Source: Pseudomonadota bacterium
GTDB lineage: Bacteria > Pseudomonadota > Gammaproteobacteria > Burkholderiales > JABEVD01
DNA length: 6,516 nt
NCBI GenBank assembly: GCA_021811205.1
Contig: JAJZPK010000147.1
Location: 1 to 6,516, forward strand
Direction of reading: 5' to 3'
In this document: piece by piece, positions 1 through 6,516 of the stretch
Layout of the letters: each line of letters opens with the position of its first letter
How positions within the stretch are numbered: position 1 is the stretch's first letter
The notes under the pieces: generated by a model
What the model saw: only the letters and a program-made list of their open reading frames with translations
Database searches by the model: none
Told to the model about the DNA's origin: nothing
Program-made: the position numbers and the translations under genes

Positions 1-2417
1 GTTCTGTCGCTGGAGAACTTCCCCATGTTGGCAATATTCAGAATGGCCCGTTTCAGCCATTCTTCCCGATTCATGTAAAGGGATTCGACTTCCCTTTGCT
101 TGGCGACATAGGCGGCATAATCGGCGAGCAGCATGAAATTGTCCCCTTGGTACAGCAGGGCGTCGACTATGGGCTTGAACCTGTCGGGCTCGTCGATTGA
201 AAAGAAGCCCGAGCCGATCATGTCCAGGACCCTGCGCAGTTCGATGTCCGATTGATAGATGTCGAACGGACGGTATCCATTCTGCCTGAGTTTATCGACT
301 CCCTCGGCATCAAGACCGAAAATGAAAATGTTTTCTGCGCCCACTTCGCGCATGATCTCGATGTTCGCGCCATCCAGGGTACCAATGGTGAGCGCGCCGT
401 TCAAGGCCAGTTTCATGTTGCCCGTGCCGGATGCCTCCGTGCCTGCGGTCGAAATCTGCTCGGAAAGGTCGGCGGCAGGCACGATGCTTTCCGCAGAAGA
501 TACCCCGTAATTGGGGATGAATACGACCCTGAGACGGCCTGCCGTTTCCGGATCGTTGTTGACGATGTCGGCCACATCGTTGATGAGCTTGATGATCAGC
601 TTGGCCATGACGTAACCTGGGGCAGCTTTCCCGCCGAAGATCACGGTGCGCGGCACGGTTTCTTCTCCGTCCCTGATGCGGTTGTAAAGCGTCACGACAT
701 GAAGAATGTTGAGCAGCTGGCGTTTGTACTCGTGGATGCGCTTGATCTGGACGTCGAAAAGCGAATTGGGATCGATGTCGTGCTTCTCCTTCATCAGGTC
801 GGCGAAGCGTATTTTGTTCGCATGCTTGATGTCCGAGAATTTCTTGCGGAAGCGCATGTCTTCGGCAAGCGGGATCAGTCTCTTGAGCTGGCTCAGGTCG
901 CTGATCCATCCTTCCCCGATCTCGGACGTGATGAGAGCGGAAAGCAGCGGGTTGGCCTGGTTCAGCCAGCGGCGCGGCGTGATGCCGTTGGTCAGGTTGA
1001 TGATTTTGCCCGGATAGAATTGCTCGAAATCGGAAAAAATCGTTTTTTTCATCAGTTCGGTATGGATCTCAGCCACTCCGTTGACCTTGTGGCTGCCGAC
1101 GATGGCAAGATGCGCCATCCTGATCCGCTTTGATCCGGTTTCGTCGATGATGGACATGCGCTTCAGGATATCCGTGTCGCCCGGATAATGGTGCATGACA
1201 TCCCTGAGGAAGCGGTAATTGATTTCGTAGATGATCTGAAGGTGACGGGGAAGAATGCGTTCGAAGAACTCCACGGGCCAGGTTTCGAGCGCTTCCGGCA
1301 TCAGGGTGTGGTTCGTGTAGGAAAATGTGCGCGTCGTGATGCACCACGCGTCTTGCCAATCCATGTGGTGTACGTCGATCAGGATGCGCATCAGTTCGGC
1401 AATGGCGATGGACGGATGGGTATCGTTCAGCTGGATGGCGATTTTGTCCGGGAGATTCTCCAGGCTGGTGTGGTTTTCCAGGTAATGGGCGAGAATATCC
1501 TGCAGGGATGCGCTCACGAGAAAATACTGCTGCTTGAGGCGCAGCTCGTGCCCGACCGCGGTCGAATCGTCCGGGTAAAGCACCTTGGATATGTTCTCGG
1601 ATTCGTTCTTCTTTTCGACCGCCTTGACATAATTCCCTTCGTTGAAGTAGTGCAGATCGAACTCGCGGGTTGCATGGGCAGACCAGAGCCTGAGGTTGTT
1701 GACCATGTCGGTGTCGTGGCCCGGAATGGGCGTATCGTAAGCCATGGCCAGCACGTCGTCGCTGTCCAGCCAGTGGTGCCTGAGCGTCCCTTCCTCGTCT
1801 TCCAGGGCAGACACCTTTCCATTGAAGCTGACGCGATACAGCACTTCCGTACGCTGGAATTCCCAGGGGTTGCCGTAGCGGAGCCAGTTGTCCGGATGCT
1901 CGACCTGCCTGCCGTCCTCGATGTGCTGGGAAAACATGCCGTATTCGTAGCGGATGCCATAGCCGTAACCGGGCAGATTGAGCGTGGTCATCGAATCCAT
2001 GAAGCAGGCGGCGAGCCTTCCCAATCCGCCGTTGCCGAGCGCTGCGTCGTACTCCGCTTCACTCAAGTCATCGAGATCGATGCCCAATTCCTGCAGCGCC
2101 GAGCGGTACTCGCGTTCGCAGCCCAGGTGCTGCAGGCTGTTCATCAAGGTTCTGCCCATGAGGAATTCCATGGAGAAATAATAGACCTGCTTCGCATCCT
2201 GCATCTTGAAATTGCGCTTGGTTTCGATGCGCCTGTTGATGAGCTGGTTTCTGAGCGCATAGGCGGTGGTGTAAAGCCAATCACGGTCGGTGGCAACCTG
2301 ATGGTCCTTGCCGACTGCACCGGTCAGTCGCTTGTAGAGATCCTGCTTGATCTCGTTTGTGGAAAAACTGTTCTTCGGAAGGGAAGGTTCGGCAGCGAGC
2401 TCGATTTTTTCGGACAT
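1..2417 (-). CDS. glgP: Glycogen/starch/maltodextrin phosphorylase, C-terminus cut by window edge
   Basis: This enzyme releases glucose-1-phosphate from the non-reducing ends of alpha-1,4-glucans using phosphate and pyridoxal phosphate (PLP), in the cytoplasm. About 805 codons are present in one uninterrupted minus-strand frame, beginning MSEKIELAAEP. Family landmarks are in order: GNGGLGRLAACF from residue 128, LNDTHP at 330-335, TNGITPRRW, KRIHEYKRQ at 559-567, and the PLP signature EASGTGNMK, whose lysine is residue 669. The visible end, NIANMGKFSSDR, matches the E. coli GlgP/MalP C-terminus, so only about 20 residues lie off the left edge. In-frame ATGs also exist at 2462 and 2483, but the candidate promoter overlaps or follows them, so I prefer 2417. 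There is no strong Shine-Dalgarno at any of the three. The gene is transcribed divergently from the GGDEF-EAL gene. The glgP versus malP distinction cannot be made from the sequence. Confidence 0.97.
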   Translation of the reverse strand, partial: MSEKIELAAEPSLPKNSFSTNEIKQDLYKRLTGAVGKDHQVATDRDWLYTTAYALRNQLINRRIETKRNFKMQDAKQVYYFSMEFLMGRTLMNSLQHLGCEREYRSALQELGIDLDDLSEAEYDAALGNGGLGRLAACFMDSMTTLNLPGYGYGIRYEYGMFSQHIEDGRQVEHPDNWLRYGNPWEFQRTEVLYRVSFNGKVSALEDEEGTLRHHWLDSDDVLAMAYDTPIPGHDTDMVNNLRLWSAHATREFDLHYFNEGNYVKAVEKKNESENISKVLYPDDSTAVGHELRLKQQYFLVSASLQDILAHYLENHTSLENLPDKIAIQLNDTHPSIAIAELMRILIDVHHMDWQDAWCITTRTFSYTNHTLMPEALETWPVEFFERILPRHLQIIYEINYRFLRDVMHHYPGDTDILKRMSIIDETGSKRIRMAHLAIVGSHKVNGVAEIHTELMKKTIFSDFEQFYPGKIINLTNGITPRRWLNQANPLLSALITSEIGEGWISDLSQLKRLIPLAEDMRFRKKFSDIKHANKIRFADLMKEKHDIDPNSLFDVQIKRIHEYKRQLLNILHVVTLYNRIRDGEETVPRTVIFGGKAAPGYVMAKLIIKLINDVADIVNNDPETAGRLRVVFIPNYGVSSAESIVPAADLSEQISTAGTEASGTGNMKLALNGALTIGTLDGANIEIMREVGAENIFIFGLDAEGVDKLRQNGYRPFDIYQSDIELRRVLDMIGSGFFSIDEPDRFKPIVDALLYQGDNFMLLADYAAYVAKQREVESLYMNREEWLKRAILNIANMGKFSSDR

Positions 2418-2465
2418 ATTCGATTTTTTGTCTGGGATTTGGCGAGAATCTGATTGGACCATGCT

Positions 2466-2494
2466 ATTTTTTTTTTGTTGCATGCAAATGAAAA
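2466..2494 (-). promoter_or_regulatory. Candidate sigma-70 promoter of glgP
   Basis: Read on the minus strand, TTTTCA (2494-2489) lies 17 nt before AAAAAT (2471-2466). This predicts a transcript starting near 2459 with a leader of about 42 nt. The boxes match consensus only moderately. The call is strengthened because the same layout, with the same palindrome in the spacer, precedes the minus-strand gene at 6267. The spacer ends in a run of A residues that continues into the -10 box. A start near 2459 would leave the ATGs at 2462 and 2483 untranscribed. Confidence 0.45.
2478..2491. repeat. 14-nt repeat with palindrome TTGCATGCAA, copy 1 (possible operator)
   Basis: The plus-strand sequence TTGCATGCAAATGA occurs here and again, same strand, at 6314-6327. 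Its core TTGCATGCAA is a perfect 10-bp palindrome, as expected for a dimeric regulator's site. It lies between the putative -35 and -10 of glgP, where a bound protein would block RNA polymerase. No known regulator was recognised, so the operator role is inferred. Confidence 0.5.
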
Positions 2495-2586
2495 ATTCGG
2501 AGAGCGCCTCATGTCATGGAAAGATTTGATTAACTTCCCGCAATAAAGTAATCTCGATCACATTTCGAAAGCCTGATGACTAGAGA

Positions 2587-5130
2587 GTGATATTCAACGC
2601 TCCGGACAAACAGATGCAGCATATCCTGGCTGAACAGCTCAGGATTCTTTTCACGCGTGCGCCGGTCGTCTACTCGATCAATATACTTGTGGCCGCAGTC
2701 AGCATGATCGTGCTTTGGGGTGTTGTCCCTGAAGTCAGGCTCGTTGTCTGGTGCATGTCCATCATCGCGCTATCGCTGCTGCGATTTTATTACCTCCATG
2801 TCTACAGGAAGGAAAGCGGAAGCAGGCTGGAATTATGGCGTCGCTTTTCGATAACGACTTCATTGTTTTCAGGTTTTCTCTGGGGCGGGATGGGCGCAGC
2901 CCTGTTTCCGGAGGGTTCGGTCGTCTATCAGTGTTACCTGTTGCTCGTCGTGAGCGGAATGCTGGCAGGGGCCGTGTCTTCATGGTCGGTCTACAGGCCT
3001 GCGTTCAACGCCTATTTTTTGCCCGCCGGCTTCATTTTTGCCTTGCGCCTTGTGTTCGCTGCTTTCGATACGTGGAGCAGCGTCATGCTCGGTCTCGCTC
3101 TGCTTTTCTCCGCATTTGCCATTTCGCTCTATTTGATGGCGCAAAATGCCTACAGGGTGCTGCTCGATTCGCTGAACAACCAGTTCGAGAAACAGGCGCT
3201 TGCATATTCCCTGGAAGAGAAGAAAAGGGAGGCAGAGCGTTCCGAAGCAAATCTCAAACGTGCGCACAGGGCGCTCCAGGCAATCAGCGAATGCAACAAA
3301 TCCATGGTGCGCGCCAATCTTGAAACCGAGTTGCTGCATGAATTCTGCGGCATCCTGGTGAAGCGCGGCGGATACCGTTTTGCGTGGGTGGGCCTGGCGC
3401 AGAGTGCATCGAAGGACATCATTCCCGTGGCCAGTGCAGGGTTCGACGACGGCTATCTCGAAACGGGACGGTTTTCCTGGGATGAAGACGAAGCTGGAAG
3501 CGGTCCGGTCGGCATGGCAGTGCGCACGGGAGATGCCGTGGTGATCGGCAACCTGATGCTGGATCCGCTCTTCAAGCCATGGCGCAAGGAAGCCGTCAGG
3601 CGCGGTTATGCCTCGATGATCGCGCTGCCGCTCAAGACGGGCGGGGTGACGGGCGGGGTGCTGAATATCTATGCTTCGGAACAGGACGCTTTCGACAAGG
3701 AAGAGACCGATCTGTTGATGCAGTTGTCCGACGATCTCGCATACGGCGTACAAAGCCTGAGGACAAGGACGGAAATCGCCAGGCAGGCCTGGCATGATCC
3801 CCTCACCGGGTTGCCGAACCGCTCACTGCTGCGTGACAGGATGCGCCAGGCGATGGCATCAGCGAAGCGGACCGGCCGCATGCTGGCTATCCTGTTTCTC
3901 GATCTGGACGGCTTCAAGCAGATCAATGATCAGTACGGACACGCTTCAGGGGATGTGCTCATCAGGGAAGTATCGGCAAGGCTCGTTTCTTCGGTCCGGG
4001 CCGGGGACACGGTATCGAGACTGGGGGGGGACGAGTTCGTGATTCTCCTGGATGTTTCCTCGGTCGAAGAGATGCGGCAATGCATTGCCCGGATCATGAA
4101 CGAAATCAGGAGACCGATTTCCCTCGACGGGCAGGATGCCTTGATTTCGTCGAGCATAGGCGTGACGCTTTTTCCCCAGAATGACGCGGATGCCGATGCG
4201 CTGATCCGGCATGCCGACATGGCGATGTATCAGGCGAAACAGTCGGGAAGAAACTGCTATCGCATTTTCGACGTCAACATGGATCTCACGGCAAGGATCG
4301 GCTTCCAAATGCGAGACAGGATCGCGCAAGCCATTGATAGGCAAGAACTCTGCCTTTATTATCAGCCCAAAGTGAATCTCAGGACGGGAAGGTTGTTCGG
4401 CGTGGAGGCGCTGATCCGATGGAACCATCCCGAAAAAGGACTGCTTCCTCCTGTCGAGTTTCTGCCTTTTGCCGAAGGATCCGATCTCATCGTCAGAATA
4501 GGCGACTGGGTGATCGGGGAAGCACTGCGCCAGGTGTCATCATGGCACGAGGACGGCATCGAAATCGAGGTGAGCGTGAATGTTGCCTCGGAGCAGCTTC
4601 ACGAGCCAGGATTCTCCGCCAAGCTCAAGGCCGCGATTGATCGATATCCCAACATCGAGCCAAAACACCTCGAACTCGAGGTGTTGGAGAGCACGGCGCT
4701 TCAGGATATACGCCTCGTCAAGCAGGTCCTCGGCGAATGCAAGGCACTCGGTGTGATGCTGTCTCTGGACGATTTCGGAACAGGCTACTCTTCGCTCGCC
4801 TATCTGAGGCATTTGCCGGTCGACACGCTGAAGATAGACCAGAGCTTCGTCCGGGACATGATCGAGGACAGGGAGGATCTTGCCGTGATCGAAGGAGTGA
4901 TCAGCCTGGCGAAAATCTTCGATCTGGATTTGATTGCGGAAGGAGTGGAGAGTGCCGAACATGGCAGTTTGCTGCTCAAACTCGGGTGCGACAAGGCGCA
5001 GGGATACGGCATCGCCAAACCCATGCATGCCGAACGCCTTCAGGAATGGCTTGTTGCAGGCCGCACCGATTCAGTCGGCAACCTGGACTGGATGGGAAAT
5101 GAGGAGTTCTCTTTCGAGCAAGCGGATTGA
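2587..5130 (+). CDS. Membrane-anchored GAF-GGDEF-EAL protein (diguanylate cyclase/phosphodiesterase)
   Basis: A bifunctional-type c-di-GMP enzyme of 847 residues. About six hydrophobic segments (roughly 27-48, 50-70, 88-107, 111-133, 138-160, 162-185) form an inner-membrane sensor region, followed by a charged coiled coil (195-235) and a GAF domain (about 240-395). The GGDEF domain (about 398-560) has DPLTGLPNR at 404-412, metal-binding D439, an intact GGDEF at 480-484 and the inhibitory I-site RAGD at 471-474. The EAL domain (about 573-825) has EAL 607-609, N665, E698/E701, DDFGTGYSS from 728, K749, AEGVE with E785, and QGY from Q805. Both activities are therefore plausible; which dominates cannot be told. 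An in-frame TAG directly upstream makes GTG 2587 the first possible start. ATG 2614 is an alternative, with a weak GGA 7 nt upstream. The ligand sensed is unknown. The last 19 codons and stop overlap the convergent HDOD gene. Confidence 0.95.
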   Translation: MIFNAPDKQMQHILAEQLRILFTRAPVVYSINILVAAVSMIVLWGVVPEVRLVVWCMSIIALSLLRFYYLHVYRKESGSRLELWRRFSITTSLFSGFLWGGMGAALFPEGSVVYQCYLLLVVSGMLAGAVSSWSVYRPAFNAYFLPAGFIFALRLVFAAFDTWSSVMLGLALLFSAFAISLYLMAQNAYRVLLDSLNNQFEKQALAYSLEEKKREAERSEANLKRAHRALQAISECNKSMVRANLETELLHEFCGILVKRGGYRFAWVGLAQSASKDIIPVASAGFDDGYLETGRFSWDEDEAGSGPVGMAVRTGDAVVIGNLMLDPLFKPWRKEAVRRGYASMIALPLKTGGVTGGVLNIYASEQDAFDKEETDLLMQLSDDLAYGVQSLRTRTEIARQAWHDPLTGLPNRSLLRDRMRQAMASAKRTGRMLAILFLDLDGFKQINDQYGHASGDVLIREVSARLVSSVRAGDTVSRLGGDEFVILLDVSSVEEMRQCIARIMNEIRRPISLDGQDALISSSIGVTLFPQNDADADALIRHADMAMYQAKQSGRNCYRIFDVNMDLTARIGFQMRDRIAQAIDRQELCLYYQPKVNLRTGRLFGVEALIRWNHPEKGLLPPVEFLPFAEGSDLIVRIGDWVIGEALRQVSSWHEDGIEIEVSVNVASEQLHEPGFSAKLKAAIDRYPNIEPKHLELEVLESTALQDIRLVKQVLGECKALGVMLSLDDFGTGYSSLAYLRHLPVDTLKIDQSFVRDMIEDREDLAVIEGVISLAKIFDLDLIAEGVESAEHGSLLLKLGCDKAQGYGIAKPMHAERLQEWLVAGRTDSVGNLDWMGNEEFSFEQAD
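4023..4030 (+). repeat. G8 homopolymer tract inside the GGDEF motif codons
   Basis: Eight consecutive G residues span the codons CTG GGG GGG GAC, encoding L-G-G-D of the GGDEF signature. Runs of this length can slip during replication, and a one-base change would truncate the protein before the EAL domain. Here the tract is in frame and the gene is intact. Confidence 0.9.
4664..4685. repeat. Perfect 10-bp inverted repeat within the EAL coding region
   Basis: AACACCTCGA and its reverse complement TCGAGGTGTT are separated by only 2 nt. As RNA this could fold into a 9-bp stem with a 4-nt loop. It covers the codons for residues 693-700 (KHLELEVL), including the metal-binding glutamate 698. No U-run follows, so it is not a typical intrinsic terminator. 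It may simply reflect codon choice. Confidence 0.6.
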
Positions 5131-5934
5131 GGCTTCGATCGTGCCGAACAGATCATCGCTGCGCTCATCCCAGGACAGCCCGAGCCTCTCGCAAGCGCCT
5201 TCCGAAATATACGTGACATGGGAATCAGGTGCGAGGTCGAGGGCGTTGCCGATCACTTCAGCCACATGCACCGCATCGGCATAAGGGTTCCCTTCCCCCT
5301 TGTCCGGGTCGCAATAATGCAGGATCGCATCCACGATCAGGGGGGGGAGTGACCAGAATTCCGCGAGCCAGCTTCCGATCACCGCGTGATCGATGCCGAA
5401 CGCTTCCCGCTCGATTTGGCATGGGTGAGCGGACGACTGTTCCTGCTGTTCCAGAACGGAACGATAATCTTGCGGCAGGAAGCGGTGGAGCCAGAGCTTG
5501 CCGACATTGTGCAGGAGACCTGCAATCAGCGCCGTACCGTCAGAAATTCCCGAGAATGCGGCGACATGCTGGGCGCACAGGCCGGTTGCCAGGCTGCGCT
5601 CCCAAAGCATTTCAGGCAGATCGCCGCTTGACGCGCCTTCGAAGTGATTGGATATCGAGGCCAGAATGACCATTTTCTGCAGTTTCATGACGCCGACCAG
5701 GGACGTGGCCTTGTAAAGATCATTGATTTGCAGGTCATGGTGAATATGGGTGGCTGCCTGATTGGCAATCGAGAAAACTTGCCCGGTCAGGACGGGATCG
5801 TGGCTGACGTGCTTCACCAGCGCGTTGAAGTTGAAATTGGGGTCGTCGATGGTATGCAGGATTTCGTTGACGATGCGCGGAAAAACCGGGAGTTTTTGGG
5901 CGGTATCGAGCACCTGTCCTTTCGAGATGACCAT
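5071..5934 (-). CDS. HDOD domain protein
   Basis: A 287-residue protein. The HDOD domain covers roughly residues 12-210: it opens with LPVFPRIVNEIL, continues with SHDPVLTGQVFSIAN (44-58), then LLHNVGKL (140-147), and closes with FGIDHAVIGSWLAEFWSLP (179-197). HDOD domains are relatives of HD phosphohydrolases that lack most metal-binding residues. Here the usual HD pair reads HN, so a regulatory or scaffold role is more likely than catalysis. Family members are often tied to c-di-GMP, motility or stress signalling. The ATG directly abuts the TAA of the upstream gene, in the same frame, and has no good Shine-Dalgarno, which suggests translational coupling. GTG at 5913 lies only 3 nt after AAAGGA, which is too close to be preferred. 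The 3' end overlaps the convergent GGDEF-EAL gene by 60 bp. A C8 run encodes part of the LPP segment (196-198). Confidence 0.93.
   Translation of the reverse strand: MVISKGQVLDTAQKLPVFPRIVNEILHTIDDPNFNFNALVKHVSHDPVLTGQVFSIANQAATHIHHDLQINDLYKATSLVGVMKLQKMVILASISNHFEGASSGDLPEMLWERSLATGLCAQHVAAFSGISDGTALIAGLLHNVGKLWLHRFLPQDYRSVLEQQEQSSAHPCQIEREAFGIDHAVIGSWLAEFWSLPPLIVDAILHYCDPDKGEGNPYADAVHVAEVIGNALDLAPDSHVTYISEGACERLGLSWDERSDDLFGTIEASIRLLERELLISHPVQVAD
5340..5347 (-). repeat. G8 tract (C8 on the coding strand) in the HDOD gene
   Basis: Eight G residues on the plus strand read as CTC CCC CCC CTG on the coding strand, encoding L-P-P-L in the conserved end of the HDOD domain. It is in frame here. 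Its length equals the tract in the GGDEF motif of the convergent gene. Confidence 0.9.
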
Positions 5935-6267
5935 TTATCTTGAGAGATGCGTGCGGATGCGGTTGAAGAGTGCGGCCATGATAGGCTGGTCAAGATCGGC
6001 ATGCGCAAAAATTTCACGAAGCTTCGATTCCGTTTGTGCGCAGCTCCCGGCAATTTCCTCATCGGTGCGCTCGTCGGCCAGCCAGACGCATACCGCTTCG
6101 GCATGGTGAGAGGCAAGCTGCCTGATGTTGTCTTCGGTGAGTTGGTGTCCTTCGAGCAACATGTAGCGTAAAATGCGTTTTTCCGTTATGGCGAGCGGCC
6201 TTGCGAGCGTCATCCCTGGAGTGATTTCCTCGATAGAAAGATAGGTGCTGCGCATTCTGTTCGGCAT
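5935..6267 (-). CDS. Small protein resembling the N-terminal accessory module of HD-GYP proteins (DUF3391-like)
   Basis: A 110-residue soluble protein with no signal peptide or membrane segment. It opens MPNRMRSTYLSIEEITPGMTLARPL. The pattern (I/V)xxLxPGMxLAxP, then LLEGHQLTEDNIRQL and a short strand ending AVCVW, resembles the small domain often found N-terminal to HD-GYP phosphodiesterases. Here that module stands alone, directly upstream of an HDOD gene in the same frame, separated only by TAA. The pair probably forms one transcript, and the product may partner the HDOD protein. The frame stays open upstream to an ATG at 6396. I prefer 6267 because it has a weak GAAAAG Shine-Dalgarno 7 nt upstream, and because the longer version would cover the candidate promoter and the tRNA promoter. 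ATG 6255 is also possible. The domain assignment is by pattern only. Confidence 0.8.
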   Translation of the reverse strand: MPNRMRSTYLSIEEITPGMTLARPLAITEKRILRYMLLEGHQLTEDNIRQLASHHAEAVCVWLADERTDEEIAGSCAQTESKLREIFAHADLDQPIMAALFNRIRTHLSR

Positions 6268-6301
6268 GGGCGAGCTTTTCGTTGTGAATGCTGTTCGCCC
6301 G

Positions 6302-6330
6302 ATTTTCACCCTATTGCATGCAAATGACAA
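6302..6330 (-). promoter_or_regulatory. Candidate sigma-70 promoter of the two-gene HDOD unit
   Basis: On the minus strand TTGTCA (6330-6325) lies 17 nt before GAAAAT (6307-6302). The -35 box has five of six consensus bases, the -10 box four of six. A start near 6295 would give a leader of about 28 nt before ATG 6267. The spacer contains the palindromic repeat also found in the glgP promoter, at the same offset from both boxes. Confidence 0.5.
6314..6327. repeat. 14-nt repeat with palindrome TTGCATGCAA, copy 2 (possible operator)
   Basis: Identical over 14 nt to the copy at 2478-2491 and in the same orientation relative to its downstream minus-strand gene. Similarity continues outward: reading on the minus strand, both copies are preceded by TT, one variable base, then TCA. 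It falls within the spacer of the putative promoter. The role as a regulator site is inferred. Confidence 0.5.
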
Positions 6331-6373
6331 TGCCCTTGCGGTGGAAATATTCTCAGAAAATTCCAAAACGACT

Positions 6374-6402
6374 TTGACAATGCCGGGCAAGCTCATTAGA
6401 AT
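6374..6402 (+). promoter_or_regulatory. Sigma-70 promoter of tRNA-Tyr
   Basis: A perfect TTGACA (6374-6379) is followed after 17 nt by TAGAAT (6397-6402), which differs from TATAAT at one base. The expected start near 6409 leaves a leader of about 9 nt before the mature tRNA at 6418. It points away from, and lies close to, the promoter of the minus-strand pair. Confidence 0.85.
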
Positions 6403-6417
6403 AGACGGTTTCGCTCC

Positions 6418-6502
<85 letters not shown>

Positions 6503-6516
6503 GATTTAGATGTGGC

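Noticed and set aside
1188..2453. A 421-codon plus-strand open frame, and a 293-codon one at 252-1133
   Set aside because: Both are antisense to glgP, whose minus-strand frame carries clear phosphorylase motifs throughout. The plus-strand translations show no recognisable domain.
2467..2476. T10 run as an intrinsic terminator
   Set aside because: No GC-rich stem precedes it on the plus strand, and no gene ends nearby in that direction.
2526..2554. TTGATT-17-TAATCT as a sigma-70 promoter for the GGDEF-EAL gene
   Set aside because: The -10 box matches only three of six bases; too weak to list as a feature.
2576..2590. Four-codon leader ORF (ATG ACT AGA GAG TGA) overlapping the GTG start
   Set aside because: It has no ribosome site of its own and no repeated regulatory codons; expected by chance.
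2980..3795. A 271-codon minus-strand open frame
   Set aside because: It is antisense to the GAF and membrane region of the GGDEF-EAL gene and its translation is low-complexity, with no recognisable domain.
6268..6396. N-terminal extension of the 110-residue gene to ATG 6396
   Set aside because: It would place the tRNA promoter edge, the palindromic repeat and a plausible promoter inside coding sequence, and the added residues look unlike the family start.

Overview
The window (about 54% G+C by eye) looks like chromosomal DNA from a Gram-negative proteobacterium, most likely a betaproteobacterium. This rests on GlgP closely matching the E. coli-type protein, a multi-domain c-di-GMP protein, an HDOD protein and a class II tRNA-Tyr with encoded CCA. 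The species cannot be fixed from sequence alone. I see no insertion sequences, CRISPR arrays, phage genes or att sites.

Layout, left to right. (1) Positions 1-2417, minus strand: glycogen phosphorylase glgP, complete at its N-terminus and missing only about its last 20 codons beyond the left edge. (2) Positions 2418-2586: a short divergent intergenic region with a candidate glgP promoter containing a palindrome and an A10 tract. (3) Positions 2587-5130, plus strand: an 847-residue membrane protein with a six-helix N-terminal sensor region, coiled coil, GAF, GGDEF and EAL domains; every catalytic motif looks intact. (4) Positions 5071-6267, minus strand: a two-gene unit, a 110-residue protein resembling the N-terminal accessory module of HD-GYP proteins, followed without a gap by an HDOD protein. 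The HDOD gene converges on the GGDEF-EAL gene and overlaps it tail to tail by 60 bp. (5) Positions 6268-6417: a divergent intergenic region with a candidate promoter for the two-gene unit and a near-consensus sigma-70 promoter for the tRNA. (6) Positions 6418-6502, plus strand: tRNA-Tyr(GUA).

The middle of the window is a small signalling block: c-di-GMP synthesis and degradation in one protein, convergent with an HDOD output or regulatory pair. The main unexpected signal is a 14-nt sequence containing the palindrome TTGCATGCAA. It occurs in the same orientation and at the same spacing in the candidate promoters of glgP and of the HDOD unit, sitting between the putative -35 and -10 boxes. That suggests a shared regulator linking glycogen breakdown with the signalling genes. 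Other points of note are the in-frame TAA-ATG junction between the two minus-strand genes, the 60-bp convergent overlap, and G8/C8 tracts inside conserved motifs of both signalling genes.
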